Origin: Tenacibaculum ovolyticum DSM 18103
GTDB taxonomy: Bacteria; Bacteroidota; Bacteroidia; Flavobacteriales; Flavobacteriaceae
Reading direction: 5' to 3'
Assembly: GCF_000430545.1 (NCBI RefSeq)
Contig: NZ_AUMF01000017.1
Location: 1 to 64,000, forward strand
Length of the DNA: 64,000 nt
The notes beneath the pieces were generated by a model that was given only the letters and a program-made list of their open reading frames with translations, was not told where the DNA came from and did not search any database. The position numbers were made by a program, and so were the translations under genes. Position 1 is the stretch's first letter. Each line of letters opens with the position of its first letter. Positions 18,532 to 27,692 of the stretch are shown here, piece by piece.

Positions 18532-21297
18532 TTAGTTGTTGATTGTCCATGATAAATAATACATAGAACCAATTGCTCCTACACCTGGTGCACTTAAATA
18601 TTCTTTTCCTGTTAAATTAGATCCTCCTAACTTAAATACTGACTTTATAGAAGGTACACTATAATTTAATTGCGCATCTAAAACAGTTCTTTCATCAACA
18701 TTTCCTTCTAAGAAGGTAGATTGCCAGTAAAATTCTGTTTGCCAACGAGCACTTACGTTAAAACCAAAGTTTTTAAATAAGTTAGAATGACCAAATTGCA
18801 TTTTCACTTTGTGCTCTGGTGTATTAAACCCAGCTTCAAAATCAAGATCAGAAGCTTGATCAAAATCAAATTTAGACCATGTATAATTTAATCCTAAATT
18901 ATATCCTTTGAATATTTTTGTACTTAATCCTAAACCAACACCATAAGAATCAACATCAACAGAAGAATTTGTTTTTACACTAAATGTTCTTACTAAATCT
19001 CTATTTGTTAAATTACCTACACTTACAGGGGTATTAGGATCAACTAAAACTACTACATCTTTATTAGAAATGAAGTTAGAATACATATTATAGTATGTAC
19101 TAAAATCAACTGTTAATTTATTTTCTCCTAAAGGCAATGCTCCACGATACCCTACCTCAACAGACATAACCTCCTCTGGCTTAACCAATGCAGTTTTAAC
19201 TAATGTTGGTGTTCCTAAACCTATTGAACTCTTAGAATACCCTCTATTAAGCACATCATTTCCTGTTAAAGTAAAAGTCCCTGTAGTTGTTACAGCTGGT
19301 GCAGAAAAACGACTGATATTATCAGGTGCAGTTCCCATAATAAACCCAGCTCCCGTAGCTAAACCAATATATTGGTCTTGAGTAGTTGGATTTCTAAACC
19401 CAGTTTGAAAAGATGCTCTAAAGTTATGATTTTTAGTTTCTCCAGCAGCATATGCAAGAGATAACCTTGGTGTAAAGTTACCTTTAAAATTATCTGACTT
19501 ATCATAACGTACAGAACCTGTAAATTTTAAACGATCATCTAACATTTTCTTTTGAAGCTGTGTATAAATTCCATACTCTCCATATTCAATTGGTCCACTA
19601 GCATCTGTATAAATTGTTCCAAAAGAGTTTAACTTATATTGTCTGTAAGAACCTCCTACTTGTACTTCAGCCCAATCAATATAATCACGCAAGTTTAAAT
19701 TAGCATCTGCATGGTAATAACTAGTTTGATCTTTAAATTTTGATCCTGTTAATAAATCTGGATCATTCGTTACTTCATTAAATAATGAAGTAAAAGCTGC
19801 TGTTCCAGGCACTGCTCTACCGCTATCTGCTGCAGCTCTTGCTGCTGCATGGTTTGATGCTGGCACATTAGGAAATGCCCCTAAGTAAGCTGCGGCATAT
19901 TGTCCAAACCAATCTGTATTAGATTTCCATTTACTATTAATCCCAATAGCTGCAAAACGAGTATCATAAGAATCTCCCGCATCTTCACCTGCATAATATC
20001 CTCTTACGAAGAAATTTTTACCTTTAACCTCTAATTTATGCTGCTCCATATAGAAGTTTGCTAAATTATAACGGTTTTGACCTTGATAAATCGTATTACC
20101 TGTACCATATTTAGAGTTCCAGATAATTTCAACTCTATCGTTTCCTAATGGACGGTAGTGAATTGATCCATTAAATTTAACACTCTTTGCTTCGTTAGTC
20201 ATTAACTCTTGGTCAGTATAACCTGTTCTACTAACATTACCAATAGCTCCACCTAAGTTTACTGAAACCTCATCTCCATAAACATTTGCTCCATCATAGT
20301 TTGGATCTGAACTATTATCATCTTTTCCTACAACAGTAACACTACCATCTGGATTAAGAACATCATTAGTTTCTCTAAATCCAGCAGTATATGCCTCTCC
20401 AATACCTTTAGTATTTCTATAATCAGTAGCGTGCCATTCTTCACCTTTTAAATAAGAAAAAGTTGCTTTTACAGCAAATTTATCATCAAAAACATGTGCC
20501 ATTCTAATATTAGCATCGTAATAGTTGTTGTTTCCTGCTGCTTCTTGACTAGTAACACCTCCTTTTAAACCAACACTAATTCCCTGGCTATCAAATGGAT
20601 TTTTACTACGCATTAACATAATACCATTAAATGCATTGGCACCATATAAAGCTGATGCTGCACCAGGAAGAATTTCAACACTTTTTACATCTGACTCTGA
20701 AATTCCTAATAAATTACCAATAGCAAAGTTTAAAGCTGGTGATGCATTATCCATACCATCTACTAACTGAACAAAACGTTCGTTACCAAAAGTTGCAAAA
20801 CCACGGGTGTTTACTGTTTTAAAAGTTAACCCTCCCGAATTAATATCTACACCTTTTAAATTTTCTAATCCATCGTAATACGATGCAGAAGCTGTATTCT
20901 TAATAGCTCTTGAATCAAAACGTTCAATTGTAACAGGTGATTCCATTACACGCTCTGGAGTTCTTGATGCTGAAATTACTACCTCATCTAATGACGTTGC
21001 ATTTTCAGTTAAAGCTACTTTAATAACTTGATTATTTTTAGTTATCTCAATGTTCTTTGACTGATACCCTAAAGAAGAAACCTCTATTGTGAAAGGCGGT
21101 GTATCAGTTACTTTCATTGTAAATTTTCCATCAAAATCAGTAGATGTTCCTACTGCTTTTCTTAAAACCTTAATGTTTGCTCCTGGAAGTGGCCCTCCTA
21201 GAGATGCGTCGTTGACTGTACCCGATATGGTCGTCTGAGCAACCATAGTGAATGTACCAAACAGTACAAGCGCAATAAGTAATAGTTTTTTCATCAT
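18532..21297 (-). CDS. TonB-dependent outer-membrane receptor
   Basis: 921 residues. Signal peptide (about 1-21, cut after VAQ), carboxypeptidase-D-like regulatory domain (about 24-105), plug domain starting near EVVISASRTPERV (about 105-235), and a 22-strand-type beta barrel ending in an aromatic strand (YYLSWTI). The family imports ligands across the outer membrane with energy from TonB-ExbBD. There is no SusD-like partner, so it is not a classic glycan-uptake locus. The coupled SGNH hydrolase points to an ester-containing or acylated ligand. The second Met (21294) could equally be the start. Confidence 0.93.
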   Translation of the reverse strand: MMKKLLLIALVLFGTFTMVAQTTISGTVNDASLGGPLPGANIKVLRKAVGTSTDFDGKFTMKVTDTPPFTIEVSSLGYQSKNIEITKNNQVIKVALTENATSLDEVVISASRTPERVMESPVTIERFDSRAIKNTASASYYDGLENLKGVDINSGGLTFKTVNTRGFATFGNERFVQLVDGMDNASPALNFAIGNLLGISESDVKSVEILPGAASALYGANAFNGIMLMRSKNPFDSQGISVGLKGGVTSQEAAGNNNYYDANIRMAHVFDDKFAVKATFSYLKGEEWHATDYRNTKGIGEAYTAGFRETNDVLNPDGSVTVVGKDDNSSDPNYDGANVYGDEVSVNLGGAIGNVSRTGYTDQELMTNEAKSVKFNGSIHYRPLGNDRVEIIWNSKYGTGNTIYQGQNRYNLANFYMEQHKLEVKGKNFFVRGYYAGEDAGDSYDTRFAAIGINSKWKSNTDWFGQYAAAYLGAFPNVPASNHAAARAAADSGRAVPGTAAFTSLFNEVTNDPDLLTGSKFKDQTSYYHADANLNLRDYIDWAEVQVGGSYRQYKLNSFGTIYTDASGPIEYGEYGIYTQLQKKMLDDRLKFTGSVRYDKSDNFKGNFTPRLSLAYAAGETKNHNFRASFQTGFRNPTTQDQYIGLATGAGFIMGTAPDNISRFSAPAVTTTGTFTLTGNDVLNRGYSKSSIGLGTPTLVKTALVKPEEVMSVEVGYRGALPLGENKLTVDFSTYYNMYSNFISNKDVVVLVDPNTPVSVGNLTNRDLVRTFSVKTNSSVDVDSYGVGLGLSTKIFKGYNLGLNYTWSKFDFDQASDLDFEAGFNTPEHKVKMQFGHSNLFKNFGFNVSARWQTEFYWQSTFLEGNVDERTVLDAQLNYSVPSIKSVFKLGGSNLTGKEYLSAPGVGAIGSMYYLSWTINN

Positions 21298-21458
21298 AAT
21301 CTATAAATAAGTTGTTAACTGTATCGCAAAATACGATTTTTTTTTAGTTGTAAAAATTTATATTTTATCATAATCGCACTAAGAACTGCTTCTTTTTATT
21401 AAATTAATCTTTTTGTAACTTTATTTAACAAACATTATTTATCATCTATTACAAATTG

Positions 21459-21466
21459 TATTTTTG
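21459..21466 (+). promoter_or_regulatory. -7 element of ribF
   Basis: TATTTTTG, 17 nt before the TTG start of ribF. No clear -33 element. Confidence 0.5.
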
Positions 21467-21483
21467 CCAAAATTTTTTTCATC

Positions 21484-22422
21484 TTGAAAATCTTTAATTC
21501 TATTTTCGATTTTAACCCTACTCAAAAAACAATAGTAACTATTGGTACTTTTGATGGCGTACATATTGGACATCAAAAAATTATTAAAGAATTAATTGAG
21601 GAAGCTAAATCTTCAAATAAAAAATCTGTTTTATTAACTTTCTTTCCTCACCCTAGAATGGTTTTACAGAAAGATACTTCTATAAAACTAATAAACACAA
21701 TAGATGAGCGCGCAAAACACCTTAATAATTTAGGGCTAGATTATTTAATTATACATCCCTTTAGCAAAGAATTTTCAAGACTTACTGCTTTAGATTTTGT
21801 TAGAAACATTTTGGTTAATCAGCTAAATACTTTTAAATTAATTATTGGTTATGATCATCATTTCGGTAAAAATAGAGAAGGGAATATAGAGCAATTAACT
21901 GAGTACTCACATTTATACGACTTTACTGTAGAAGAAATTCCTGCACAAGATATTGATGATGTTTCTGTAAGTTCAACTAAAATTAGAAAAAAACTTGCTG
22001 ACGGAAAATTAAAAACAGCTAATGATTATTTAGGTTATAATTTCTCGTTAACAGGGAAAGTGGTTAAAGGAGAACAACTAGGTAGCAAGATTGGGTTCCC
22101 TACAGCAAATATTAATATTAAAGAAGATTATAAATTAACTCCTAAAACTGGTGCTTATATCATAAAATCTTGTATTGATAATACTACGATTTTTGGAATG
22201 ATGAACATAGGAAATCGACCTACTGTTAATGGAATTAATCAAACTATTGAGGTTCATTTCTTTAATTTTAATTCCAACTTATATAATCAAAATATTACTA
22301 TAGAATTACTTTACTTTTTAAGAGATGAGCAAAAGTTTAATTCTGTAAACGATTTAATTACCCAACTAAAAAAGGACAAAGAAACTTCTATCGAATTCTT
22401 GAAAAGTTACACCAAAGCCTAA
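21484..22422 (+). CDS. ribF: bifunctional riboflavin kinase / FAD synthetase
   Basis: 312 residues. The N-terminal FMN adenylyltransferase domain carries TIGTFDGVHIGH (HxGH) and the later VSSTKIRKKL. The C-terminal riboflavin kinase domain begins near residue 180 with GKVVKGEQLG and GFPTANI. It converts riboflavin to FMN and then FAD. The start is TTG: the conserved N-terminus begins there and no upstream in-frame ATG exists before the -7 element. The stop codon overlaps the first copy of a direct repeat. Confidence 0.96.
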   Translation: MKIFNSIFDFNPTQKTIVTIGTFDGVHIGHQKIIKELIEEAKSSNKKSVLLTFFPHPRMVLQKDTSIKLINTIDERAKHLNNLGLDYLIIHPFSKEFSRLTALDFVRNILVNQLNTFKLIIGYDHHFGKNREGNIEQLTEYSHLYDFTVEEIPAQDIDDVSVSSTKIRKKLADGKLKTANDYLGYNFSLTGKVVKGEQLGSKIGFPTANINIKEDYKLTPKTGAYIIKSCIDNTTIFGMMNIGNRPTVNGINQTIEVHFFNFNSNLYNQNITIELLYFLRDEQKFNSVNDLITQLKKDKETSIEFLKSYTKA

Positions 22423-22595
22423 TTAAAAATTTAGTTAACTCCCCCCAGATATTAGTAAATACCTTAAAATGGCTTTTGGCTGTAACTCATCTATTTATTG
22501 ATAAATTACAATCACATAAAAGCTTAATTAAAAGTTTAGTTAACTCCCCCCGGACATAAATAAATCTTTTAAAATTACTTTCAGTTGTAACTTAT
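22421..22595 (+). repeat. two-copy direct repeat, 105-bp period, upstream of an HTH gene
   Basis: About 70 bp from 22421 aligns without gaps to 22526-22595. The best-kept parts are AATTAAAA followed by TTTAGTTAACTCCCCCC, then TTAAAAT, and TGTAACT near the end. Each copy contains the palindrome AGTTAACT next to six Cs, an unusual GC-rich patch in this genome. The copies fill the gap between ribF and the small HTH gene. An operator pair or a small-RNA locus are possibilities. Confidence 0.8.
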
Positions 22596-22685
22596 CGATG
22601 CCAAAGTTAATTTTTTTATTTTACTCATAATTACCTATTTGTCATTATGTTTTAATATGTTTTTAAGAATTTGTCGTGAAAAAAA

Positions 22686-22913
22686 ATGAGTCTATCTAAG
22701 TATGAAATAACTCTAAAAAAAATAGCCCTTTGTCTAAAAGTATTACGAGGTGAATACAACATTACTTTAAATGATTTTTACATTGACACAGGTATTCATT
22801 TAGCAAGAATAGAGCAAGGAAAAACAAATGTTACCGTATTTACACTTCAGAAAATATGTGATTATTTTAATATAACTATGTTAGATTTTTTTATTAGACT
22901 TGAACAAATTTAA
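22686..22913 (+). CDS. small XRE-family helix-turn-helix regulator
   Basis: 75 residues, the size of a bare HTH_3 domain. The recognisable pattern is LRGEYNITLNDF (helix 1-2), then TGIHLARIEQGKTN (recognition helix and the RIEQG turn), then TLQKICDYFNI. It should bind DNA as a dimer. It directly follows a two-copy repeat that could be its operator. serS follows but has its own promoter. No toxin-like partner is present. Confidence 0.8.
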   Translation: MSLSKYEITLKKIALCLKVLRGEYNITLNDFYIDTGIHLARIEQGKTNVTVFTLQKICDYFNITMLDFFIRLEQI

Positions 22914-22932
22914 TACTAGTACTAATAATACA

Positions 22933-22963
22933 TTGTTTAAGTGTATTGCTTCTTCTATCTTTG
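22933..22963 (+). promoter_or_regulatory. promoter of serS
   Basis: TTG (22933-22935), 20 bp, TATCTTTG (22956-22963); an exact consensus match giving a leader of about 18 nt. Confidence 0.8.
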
Positions 22964-22985
22964 CGTTTATTAAAAAATTAAAAAA

Positions 22986-24260
22986 ATGTTACAGGTTCAG
23001 TTTATTAGAGACAACAAGCAAACTGTTTTAGAGGGATTAGCAAAACGTAATTTTGCCGATGCTGAAACAATTATTAATGAAGTATTAGCTTCTGATGAAG
23101 CTCGAAGAGCTACACAAGCTTCTTTAGATACTATTAAAGCTGAATCTAATACAATATCCAAAGAAATTGGCGGCCTTTTTAAATCTGGTGAAATTCAAAA
23201 AGCTAATTTATTAAAAGAAAAAACAGGTCAGTTAAAAGCTCAAGACAAAGAATTAACCGAAAAATTAAACGATTTATCTAGTAAATTACAGAGTTTATTA
23301 TACCAAATACCTAACATACCTCACGCTTCTGTAAAAGCGGGGAAAAGTGAAGAAGATAACGAGAAAATATTTAGCGAAGGTACAATTCCTGACCTAGGCG
23401 AAAACGCATTGCCTCACTGGGAATTGGCTAAAAAATATGATCTTATAGATTTTGAATTAGGTGTTAAAATTACTGGTGCTGGTTTCCCTGTTTATAAAGG
23501 AAAAGGTGCTCGTTTACAACGTGCTTTAATTAATTATTTTTTAGATAAAAACACAGATGCTGGCTATAAAGAGGTACAAGTTCCTCATTTAGTAAATGAA
23601 GCCTCAGGAATTGCAACAGGGCAACTTCCTGATAAAGAAGGTCAAATGTACCATGCTACTGTTGATGATTTATATTTAATTCCAACTGGAGAAGTACCAA
23701 TTACCAATATTCATAGAAATGATTTAGTAAAAGAAAGTGATTTACCAATTAAATATACTGGCTATACTCCTTGTTTTAGGAGAGAGGCTGGTAGTTATGG
23801 TGCACATGTTCGTGGATTAAATCGTTTACATCAATTTGACAAAGTAGAAATTGTTCGTATTGAGCATCCTGATAATTCTTACCATGCTTTAAGTGGGATG
23901 GTAGAACATATTAAAGATATTTTACGTGATTTAAAATTGCCTTATCGCATTTTACGTTTATGTGGTGGAGACACAGGGTTTACCTCTGCGCTAACTTTTG
24001 ATTTTGAATTATACTCTACAGCACAAGAACGTTGGTTAGAAATTAGTTCTGCTTCAAATTTTGAAACATATCAAGCCAATCGCTTAAAATTACGTTTTAA
24101 AAACAAAGATGGTAAAAGTCAATTAGTACACACCTTAAATGGGAGTTCTTTAGCTTTACCGAGAGTATTAGCTGGAATCTTAGAAAACTACCAAACTGCA
24201 GATGGAATTAAAATTCCTGATGCATTAGTTCCTTATTGTGGGTTCGATATGATAAAATAA
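22986..24260 (+). CDS. serS: seryl-tRNA synthetase
   Basis: 424 residues, normal length. The N-terminal helical arm (about 1-105) binds the long variable arm of tRNA-Ser. The class II core has motif 2 in FRREAGSYGAHVRGLNRLHQF (within about 259-280) and motif 3 in GSSLALPRVLAGILEN (about 387-402). It charges tRNA-Ser and tRNA-Sec-like substrates in the cytoplasm. It has its own consensus promoter and a strong terminator. Confidence 0.98.
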   Translation: MLQVQFIRDNKQTVLEGLAKRNFADAETIINEVLASDEARRATQASLDTIKAESNTISKEIGGLFKSGEIQKANLLKEKTGQLKAQDKELTEKLNDLSSKLQSLLYQIPNIPHASVKAGKSEEDNEKIFSEGTIPDLGENALPHWELAKKYDLIDFELGVKITGAGFPVYKGKGARLQRALINYFLDKNTDAGYKEVQVPHLVNEASGIATGQLPDKEGQMYHATVDDLYLIPTGEVPITNIHRNDLVKESDLPIKYTGYTPCFRREAGSYGAHVRGLNRLHQFDKVEIVRIEHPDNSYHALSGMVEHIKDILRDLKLPYRILRLCGGDTGFTSALTFDFELYSTAQERWLEISSASNFETYQANRLKLRFKNKDGKSQLVHTLNGSSLALPRVLAGILENYQTADGIKIPDALVPYCGFDMIK

Positions 24261-24280
24261 TTACGCTATATAAAAATATA

Positions 24281-24316
24281 AAACCCCAAGTTTTAATTAA
24301 AAAACTTGGGGTTTTT
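24281..24316 (+). terminator. Rho-independent terminator of serS
   Basis: Perfect 14-bp stem (24281-24294 and 24301-24314) with a GGGG/CCCC core and a T-run. Confidence 0.92.
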
Positions 24317-24354
24317 GATTTAATCCCCCTTCAAAAACGGACTAATTTTATCTT

Positions 24355-24498
24355 TTAGTTTGCAACTACTGCAACCATTAATCTTTTATATTTGTTCATT
24401 TCTAATAATGCTTCAAAATATTGAGTTATCTGTCCTCTTTTCATAAACTCATTTGCATTTATCTTTGCTGTTTGGTATTGTTTATTAAAGTTCTTCAT
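24355..24498 (-). CDS. 47-residue conserved-looking small protein
   Basis: Translation from the ATG at 24498 gives a 47-residue basic protein starting MKNFNKQYQTAK and ending NKYKRLMVAVVAN. It reads as two amphipathic helices, with no membrane segment. The composition (balanced K, E, N, A and a clean start and stop) is protein-like, and I believe similar short proteins occur beside serS in other flavobacteria, but I cannot confirm that here. It is the only gene in the 360-bp gap between serS and the TPR gene, on the opposite strand. Function is unknown. Confidence 0.65.
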   Translation of the reverse strand: MKNFNKQYQTAKINANEFMKRGQITQYFEALLEMNKYKRLMVAVVAN

Positions 24499-24607
24499 AG
24501 TATAAATTGTTTAGTCTTGTTATTAGTAAGACAAAATTCGTGCCAAAATGTTACAAGGTTTTCAAAAAAAGGAGTCCTTTTAACACTGCTTTAACAATTT
24601 TGTTCAG

Positions 24608-24615
24608 TATTTTTG
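24608..24615 (+). promoter_or_regulatory. -7 element of the TPR gene, predicting a leaderless mRNA
   Basis: TATTTTTG ends exactly 4 nt before the ATG at 24620. This argues for that ATG over the in-frame TTG at 24617. Confidence 0.6.
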
Positions 24616-24619
24616 ATTG

Positions 24620-26395
24620 ATGAAAAAAAATATTATTCTTTTTAATTTACTGATTTTTAGTTTTTTTTGTTATTCACAACAAAATAAATTTCTTTTAGCT
24701 GAAAGTTATTTTAAAAATAATCAGTACGAAAAAGCAATACAACTTTATAAAAAACTGCACGATAAAAGTCCGTATAACAATACTTATTTAAAAAAATTAA
24801 TAACCTGTTATCAAGAAACTGAACAGTTTTTGACTGTTGATAATCTTTTATCAAAAAAAATAAAAGAGAAACCTAACTTAACTTATCTAAATGTTATGAG
24901 AGGTTTTAATTTTGAACGTCAAGAAAATAATATTGAAGCTAACAAGTACTATAATATTGCATTAAAATCAATAGAAGAAAAAAATAGTTACGGAAACGTT
25001 ATAGCACGTCTTTTTAAAAATTACAATAAATTAGATTTTGCAATTGATGCTTACACAAAAATAATGGTTAATAATCCGAAAGCTAATTACGGATTTCAAC
25101 TCGCACAAATTCATGGTGAGAAAGGTGATTTTCCTAAAATGTTTGAGTCGTACGTTAATTTAGTTGATAAAGACATAAACTATCTTAATAATGTAAAACG
25201 TTATACCAGTAAATACATTAATGATGATGCTGAAAACGAAAATAATATTTTATTTAAAAAAGCATTATTACGAAAGGCAATAAGTAATCCAAAAAATATT
25301 TGGAACAACTTACTTTCATGGTTATTTATTAAGCAAAAACAATATTCAAAAGCACTAATTCAACGCAAAGCATTATTAGCCAGAGATCCTGATAAATTAG
25401 GAGAAATTAATGAGCTAGGTAAAATTGCTTTGGAAAATGAAGACTATACAATAGCTAAAGAGTGTTTTGATTTAGTTATCAAAAAAACAAATTACCCAAG
25501 TGATAAATTTAAGGCTATTAATAATAACTTAAAAATAGCTATTGCAACTAAACAAGATGATATAGATAATCAATTTAAAGAATTTTTTGATAAATACGGA
25601 ATAAATAAAAATACTTTCCACACTCAAATCGAATATGCTAATTATTTAACTTTCACTAAAAACAATCCTGAAAAAGCTGTCTTAATTCTAGAAAAGGCAA
25701 TGACTTATGCTAATTCAAGATACACAAAAGCAATGGTAAAGCTTAAACTTGGCGAAGTATTAGTATATACAGGTAATTTTAACAAAGCTCTAATTTATTT
25801 TTCACAGGTACAAACCAAATTTAAAAACCATTTTTTTGGGCAAGAAGCTCGTTTCAAAGTGGCACAAACATCTTATTTTAAAAATGATTTTAAATGGGCT
25901 AAAGCACAATTAAAAATACTAAAAGGATCTGCAACACAATTAATTGCTAACGATGCAGCAAACTTGTTTTTAACAATATCAGATAATGAACCAAAAGATA
26001 GCATTTCGTCTGGACTAAAAGAATATGCTAAAGCAGATTTACTAGCTTTTCAAAATAAAAATGAAAAAGCACTTGCTCTTTTAACAAGTGTTATTAAAAA
26101 ATACAAAGGCCAGCCTATTGAAGATGAAGCACTATTTAAACAAGCAAAGCTTTTTGTAAAACAAGAAAAATATGACAATGCAGTTTCTGCCTATAATAAA
26201 ATAATAGCTTTAGATAAAAAAGGAATATATATTGATGATGTGTACTACCAATTAGCAGAGTTATATAACACAAAATTAAATAATCCAGAAAAGGCAAAAG
26301 AATACTATCAAAAGATTATTTTTGACCACGCTTCTAGCATCTACTTAGTTGATGCCCGTAAGAAGTATAGGAAACTAAGAGGAGATACAATATAA
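24620..26395 (+). CDS. secreted tetratricopeptide-repeat protein
   Basis: 591 residues. Signal peptide of about 18 residues ending FCYSQQ, then TPR-like helical pairs throughout, for example AESYFKNNQYEKAIQLYKKL near residue 27 and EYYQKIIFDHASS near the end. It should be a periplasmic or outer-membrane scaffold binding partner proteins. I chose the ATG at 24620 because the promoter element sits 4 nt before it. The DUF4286 gene follows after 15 bp, then rsmA. Partner unknown. Confidence 0.85.
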   Translation: MKKNIILFNLLIFSFFCYSQQNKFLLAESYFKNNQYEKAIQLYKKLHDKSPYNNTYLKKLITCYQETEQFLTVDNLLSKKIKEKPNLTYLNVMRGFNFERQENNIEANKYYNIALKSIEEKNSYGNVIARLFKNYNKLDFAIDAYTKIMVNNPKANYGFQLAQIHGEKGDFPKMFESYVNLVDKDINYLNNVKRYTSKYINDDAENENNILFKKALLRKAISNPKNIWNNLLSWLFIKQKQYSKALIQRKALLARDPDKLGEINELGKIALENEDYTIAKECFDLVIKKTNYPSDKFKAINNNLKIAIATKQDDIDNQFKEFFDKYGINKNTFHTQIEYANYLTFTKNNPEKAVLILEKAMTYANSRYTKAMVKLKLGEVLVYTGNFNKALIYFSQVQTKFKNHFFGQEARFKVAQTSYFKNDFKWAKAQLKILKGSATQLIANDAANLFLTISDNEPKDSISSGLKEYAKADLLAFQNKNEKALALLTSVIKKYKGQPIEDEALFKQAKLFVKQEKYDNAVSAYNKIIALDKKGIYIDDVYYQLAELYNTKLNNPEKAKEYYQKIIFDHASSIYLVDARKKYRKLRGDTI

Positions 26396-26410
26396 TTAAG
26401 AAAATTAGCA

Positions 26411-26740
26411 ATGTATATTTACAATATAACAATAAATATTGATGACAGCATTCATGAAGAATGGTTAACTTGGATAAAGAATCATGTTCCTGATGTTTTA
26501 GCAACTGGTCGTTTTTTAAGTGCAAAATTAACACAAGTTTTAGTTGAAGAAGAAATGGGAGGAGCAACCTATTCTATTCAATACACAGCTAAAACGCGTG
26601 AAGATTTAGATGACTATTACAAATATGATGCTGATAAGCTTCGTACTGATGGTTTAAAAAAATTTGGCGATAAAATGTTAGCTTTTCGTACAGAATTACG
26701 AATTGTAAATGAATTTTTTCCTACTGTAGCTAGCAACTAG
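26411..26740 (+). CDS. DUF4286 family protein
   Basis: 109 residues, cytoplasmic. The fold looks like a small ferredoxin-like alpha/beta domain: YIYNITINIDDSIHEEW at the start is the family signature, then VPDVLATGRFLSAKL, and a QYTAKTREDLDDYY stretch. DUF4286 proteins are widespread single-domain Bacteroidota proteins of unknown function. It lies 15 bp after the TPR gene, in the same transcript, and before rsmA. Confidence 0.85.
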   Translation: MYIYNITINIDDSIHEEWLTWIKNHVPDVLATGRFLSAKLTQVLVEEEMGGATYSIQYTAKTREDLDDYYKYDADKLRTDGLKKFGDKMLAFRTELRIVNEFFPTVASN

Positions 26741-26755
26741 AATAAAACAACTTAA

Positions 26756-26800
26756 TTTATTAAACACAAGATAACTTTATTAATTCTTGTTTTTAATAAA
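26756..26800 (+). repeat. inverted repeat in the leader of rsmA
   Basis: 15-bp arms (26756-26770 and 26786-26800) with one mismatch and a 15-nt loop, 16 nt before the rsmA ATG. The right arm contains five Ts, so it could be a weak terminator of the upstream pair or a leader structure for rsmA. Confidence 0.6.
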
Positions 26801-26816
26801 CTCTATCTGAAAAAAA

Positions 26817-27620
26817 ATGACCGTAAGAGCAAAAAAACATTTAGGACAACATTTTTTAACTGATGAAAATATTGCTAAGAAAATAGCGGATTCATTAACT
26901 GAGGAAGGATACGATAATGTATTAGAAATAGGTCCTGGAATGGGAGTTCTAACAAAGTATTTATTAGAAAAAAAGACTAAAGTTACGGTAATGGAAATCG
27001 ACTATGATTCGGTTGCTTATTTAAAAGATACTTTTCCACTAGAACATATTACCTTAGATACTACTTCTAAAAATTTTGAAATTATTGAAGGTGATTTTCT
27101 AAAGAAAAACTTAACCGATGTTTTTAAAGAAAAACAAGTAGCTATTATTGGTAACTTTCCTTATAATATTTCTACTCAAATAGTTTTTAAAGCTATTGAA
27201 AACAGAGAATTTGTACCTGAATTTTCTGGAATGTTTCAAAAAGAAGTAGCAAAAAGAATTGCAGAAAAAGAAGGAAGTAAAGTATACGGAATTATGTCTG
27301 TTTTAACTCAAGCTTTTTATGATGTAGAGTATTTATTTACCGTACCTCCTACTGTCTTTAATCCACCTCCAAAAGTAGATTCGGGTGTTATTAGATTAAT
27401 CAGAAAAAAAGACTATTCTTTACCTGTTGATGAAAAATTATTTTTTAGAGTCGTAAAAACTTCATTTAATCAACGAAGAAAAATGTTACGTTCTAGTTTA
27501 AAATCTTTTAATCTTTCTGATTCTTTAAGAGAAGACCCTATCTTTGCAATGCGTCCAGAACAATTATCAGTACAAAAGTTTATTGAGTTGACAACAAAAA
27601 TAGCGCAAGACAATACTTAA
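26817..27620 (+). CDS. rsmA: 16S rRNA (adenine1518-N6/adenine1519-N6) dimethyltransferase
   Basis: 267 residues. N-terminal [15 protein letters not shown] is diagnostic. SAM motif I is [11 protein letters not shown], and the catalytic motif IV is NFPYNIS. The C-terminal rRNA-binding part has NPPPKVDS and FNQRRKMLR. It dimethylates two adjacent adenines in the helix 45 loop late in 30S assembly. Upstream lies a 15-bp inverted repeat; downstream a 12-bp perfect one before mgtE. Confidence 0.97.
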   Translation: MTVRAKKHLGQHFLTDENIAKKIADSLTEEGYDNVLEIGPGMGVLTKYLLEKKTKVTVMEIDYDSVAYLKDTFPLEHITLDTTSKNFEIIEGDFLKKNLTDVFKEKQVAIIGNFPYNISTQIVFKAIENREFVPEFSGMFQKEVAKRIAEKEGSKVYGIMSVLTQAFYDVEYLFTVPPTVFNPPPKVDSGVIRLIRKKDYSLPVDEKLFFRVVKTSFNQRRKMLRSSLKSFNLSDSLREDPIFAMRPEQLSVQKFIELTTKIAQDNT

Positions 27621-27649
27621 TGATTAATTTAATATCTTTAAATTAATCA
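27621..27649. repeat. perfect 12-bp inverted repeat between rsmA and mgtE
   Basis: TGATTAATTTAA (27621-27632) and its complement (27638-27649) with a 5-nt loop. There is no T-run, so it is a poor terminator; an operator or leader element for mgtE is possible. Confidence 0.6.
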
Positions 27650-27692
27650 TTATAAAAAATTAAGTTTCTATTATCGAGTAAAATTGCAAAAG

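Noticed and set aside
18521..18550. Longer start for the SGNH hydrolase
   Set aside because: Overlaps the receptor gene and puts ten polar residues before a complete lipoprotein signal.
22421..22595. CRISPR-like array
   Set aside because: Only two long imperfect copies and no spacers or cas genes.
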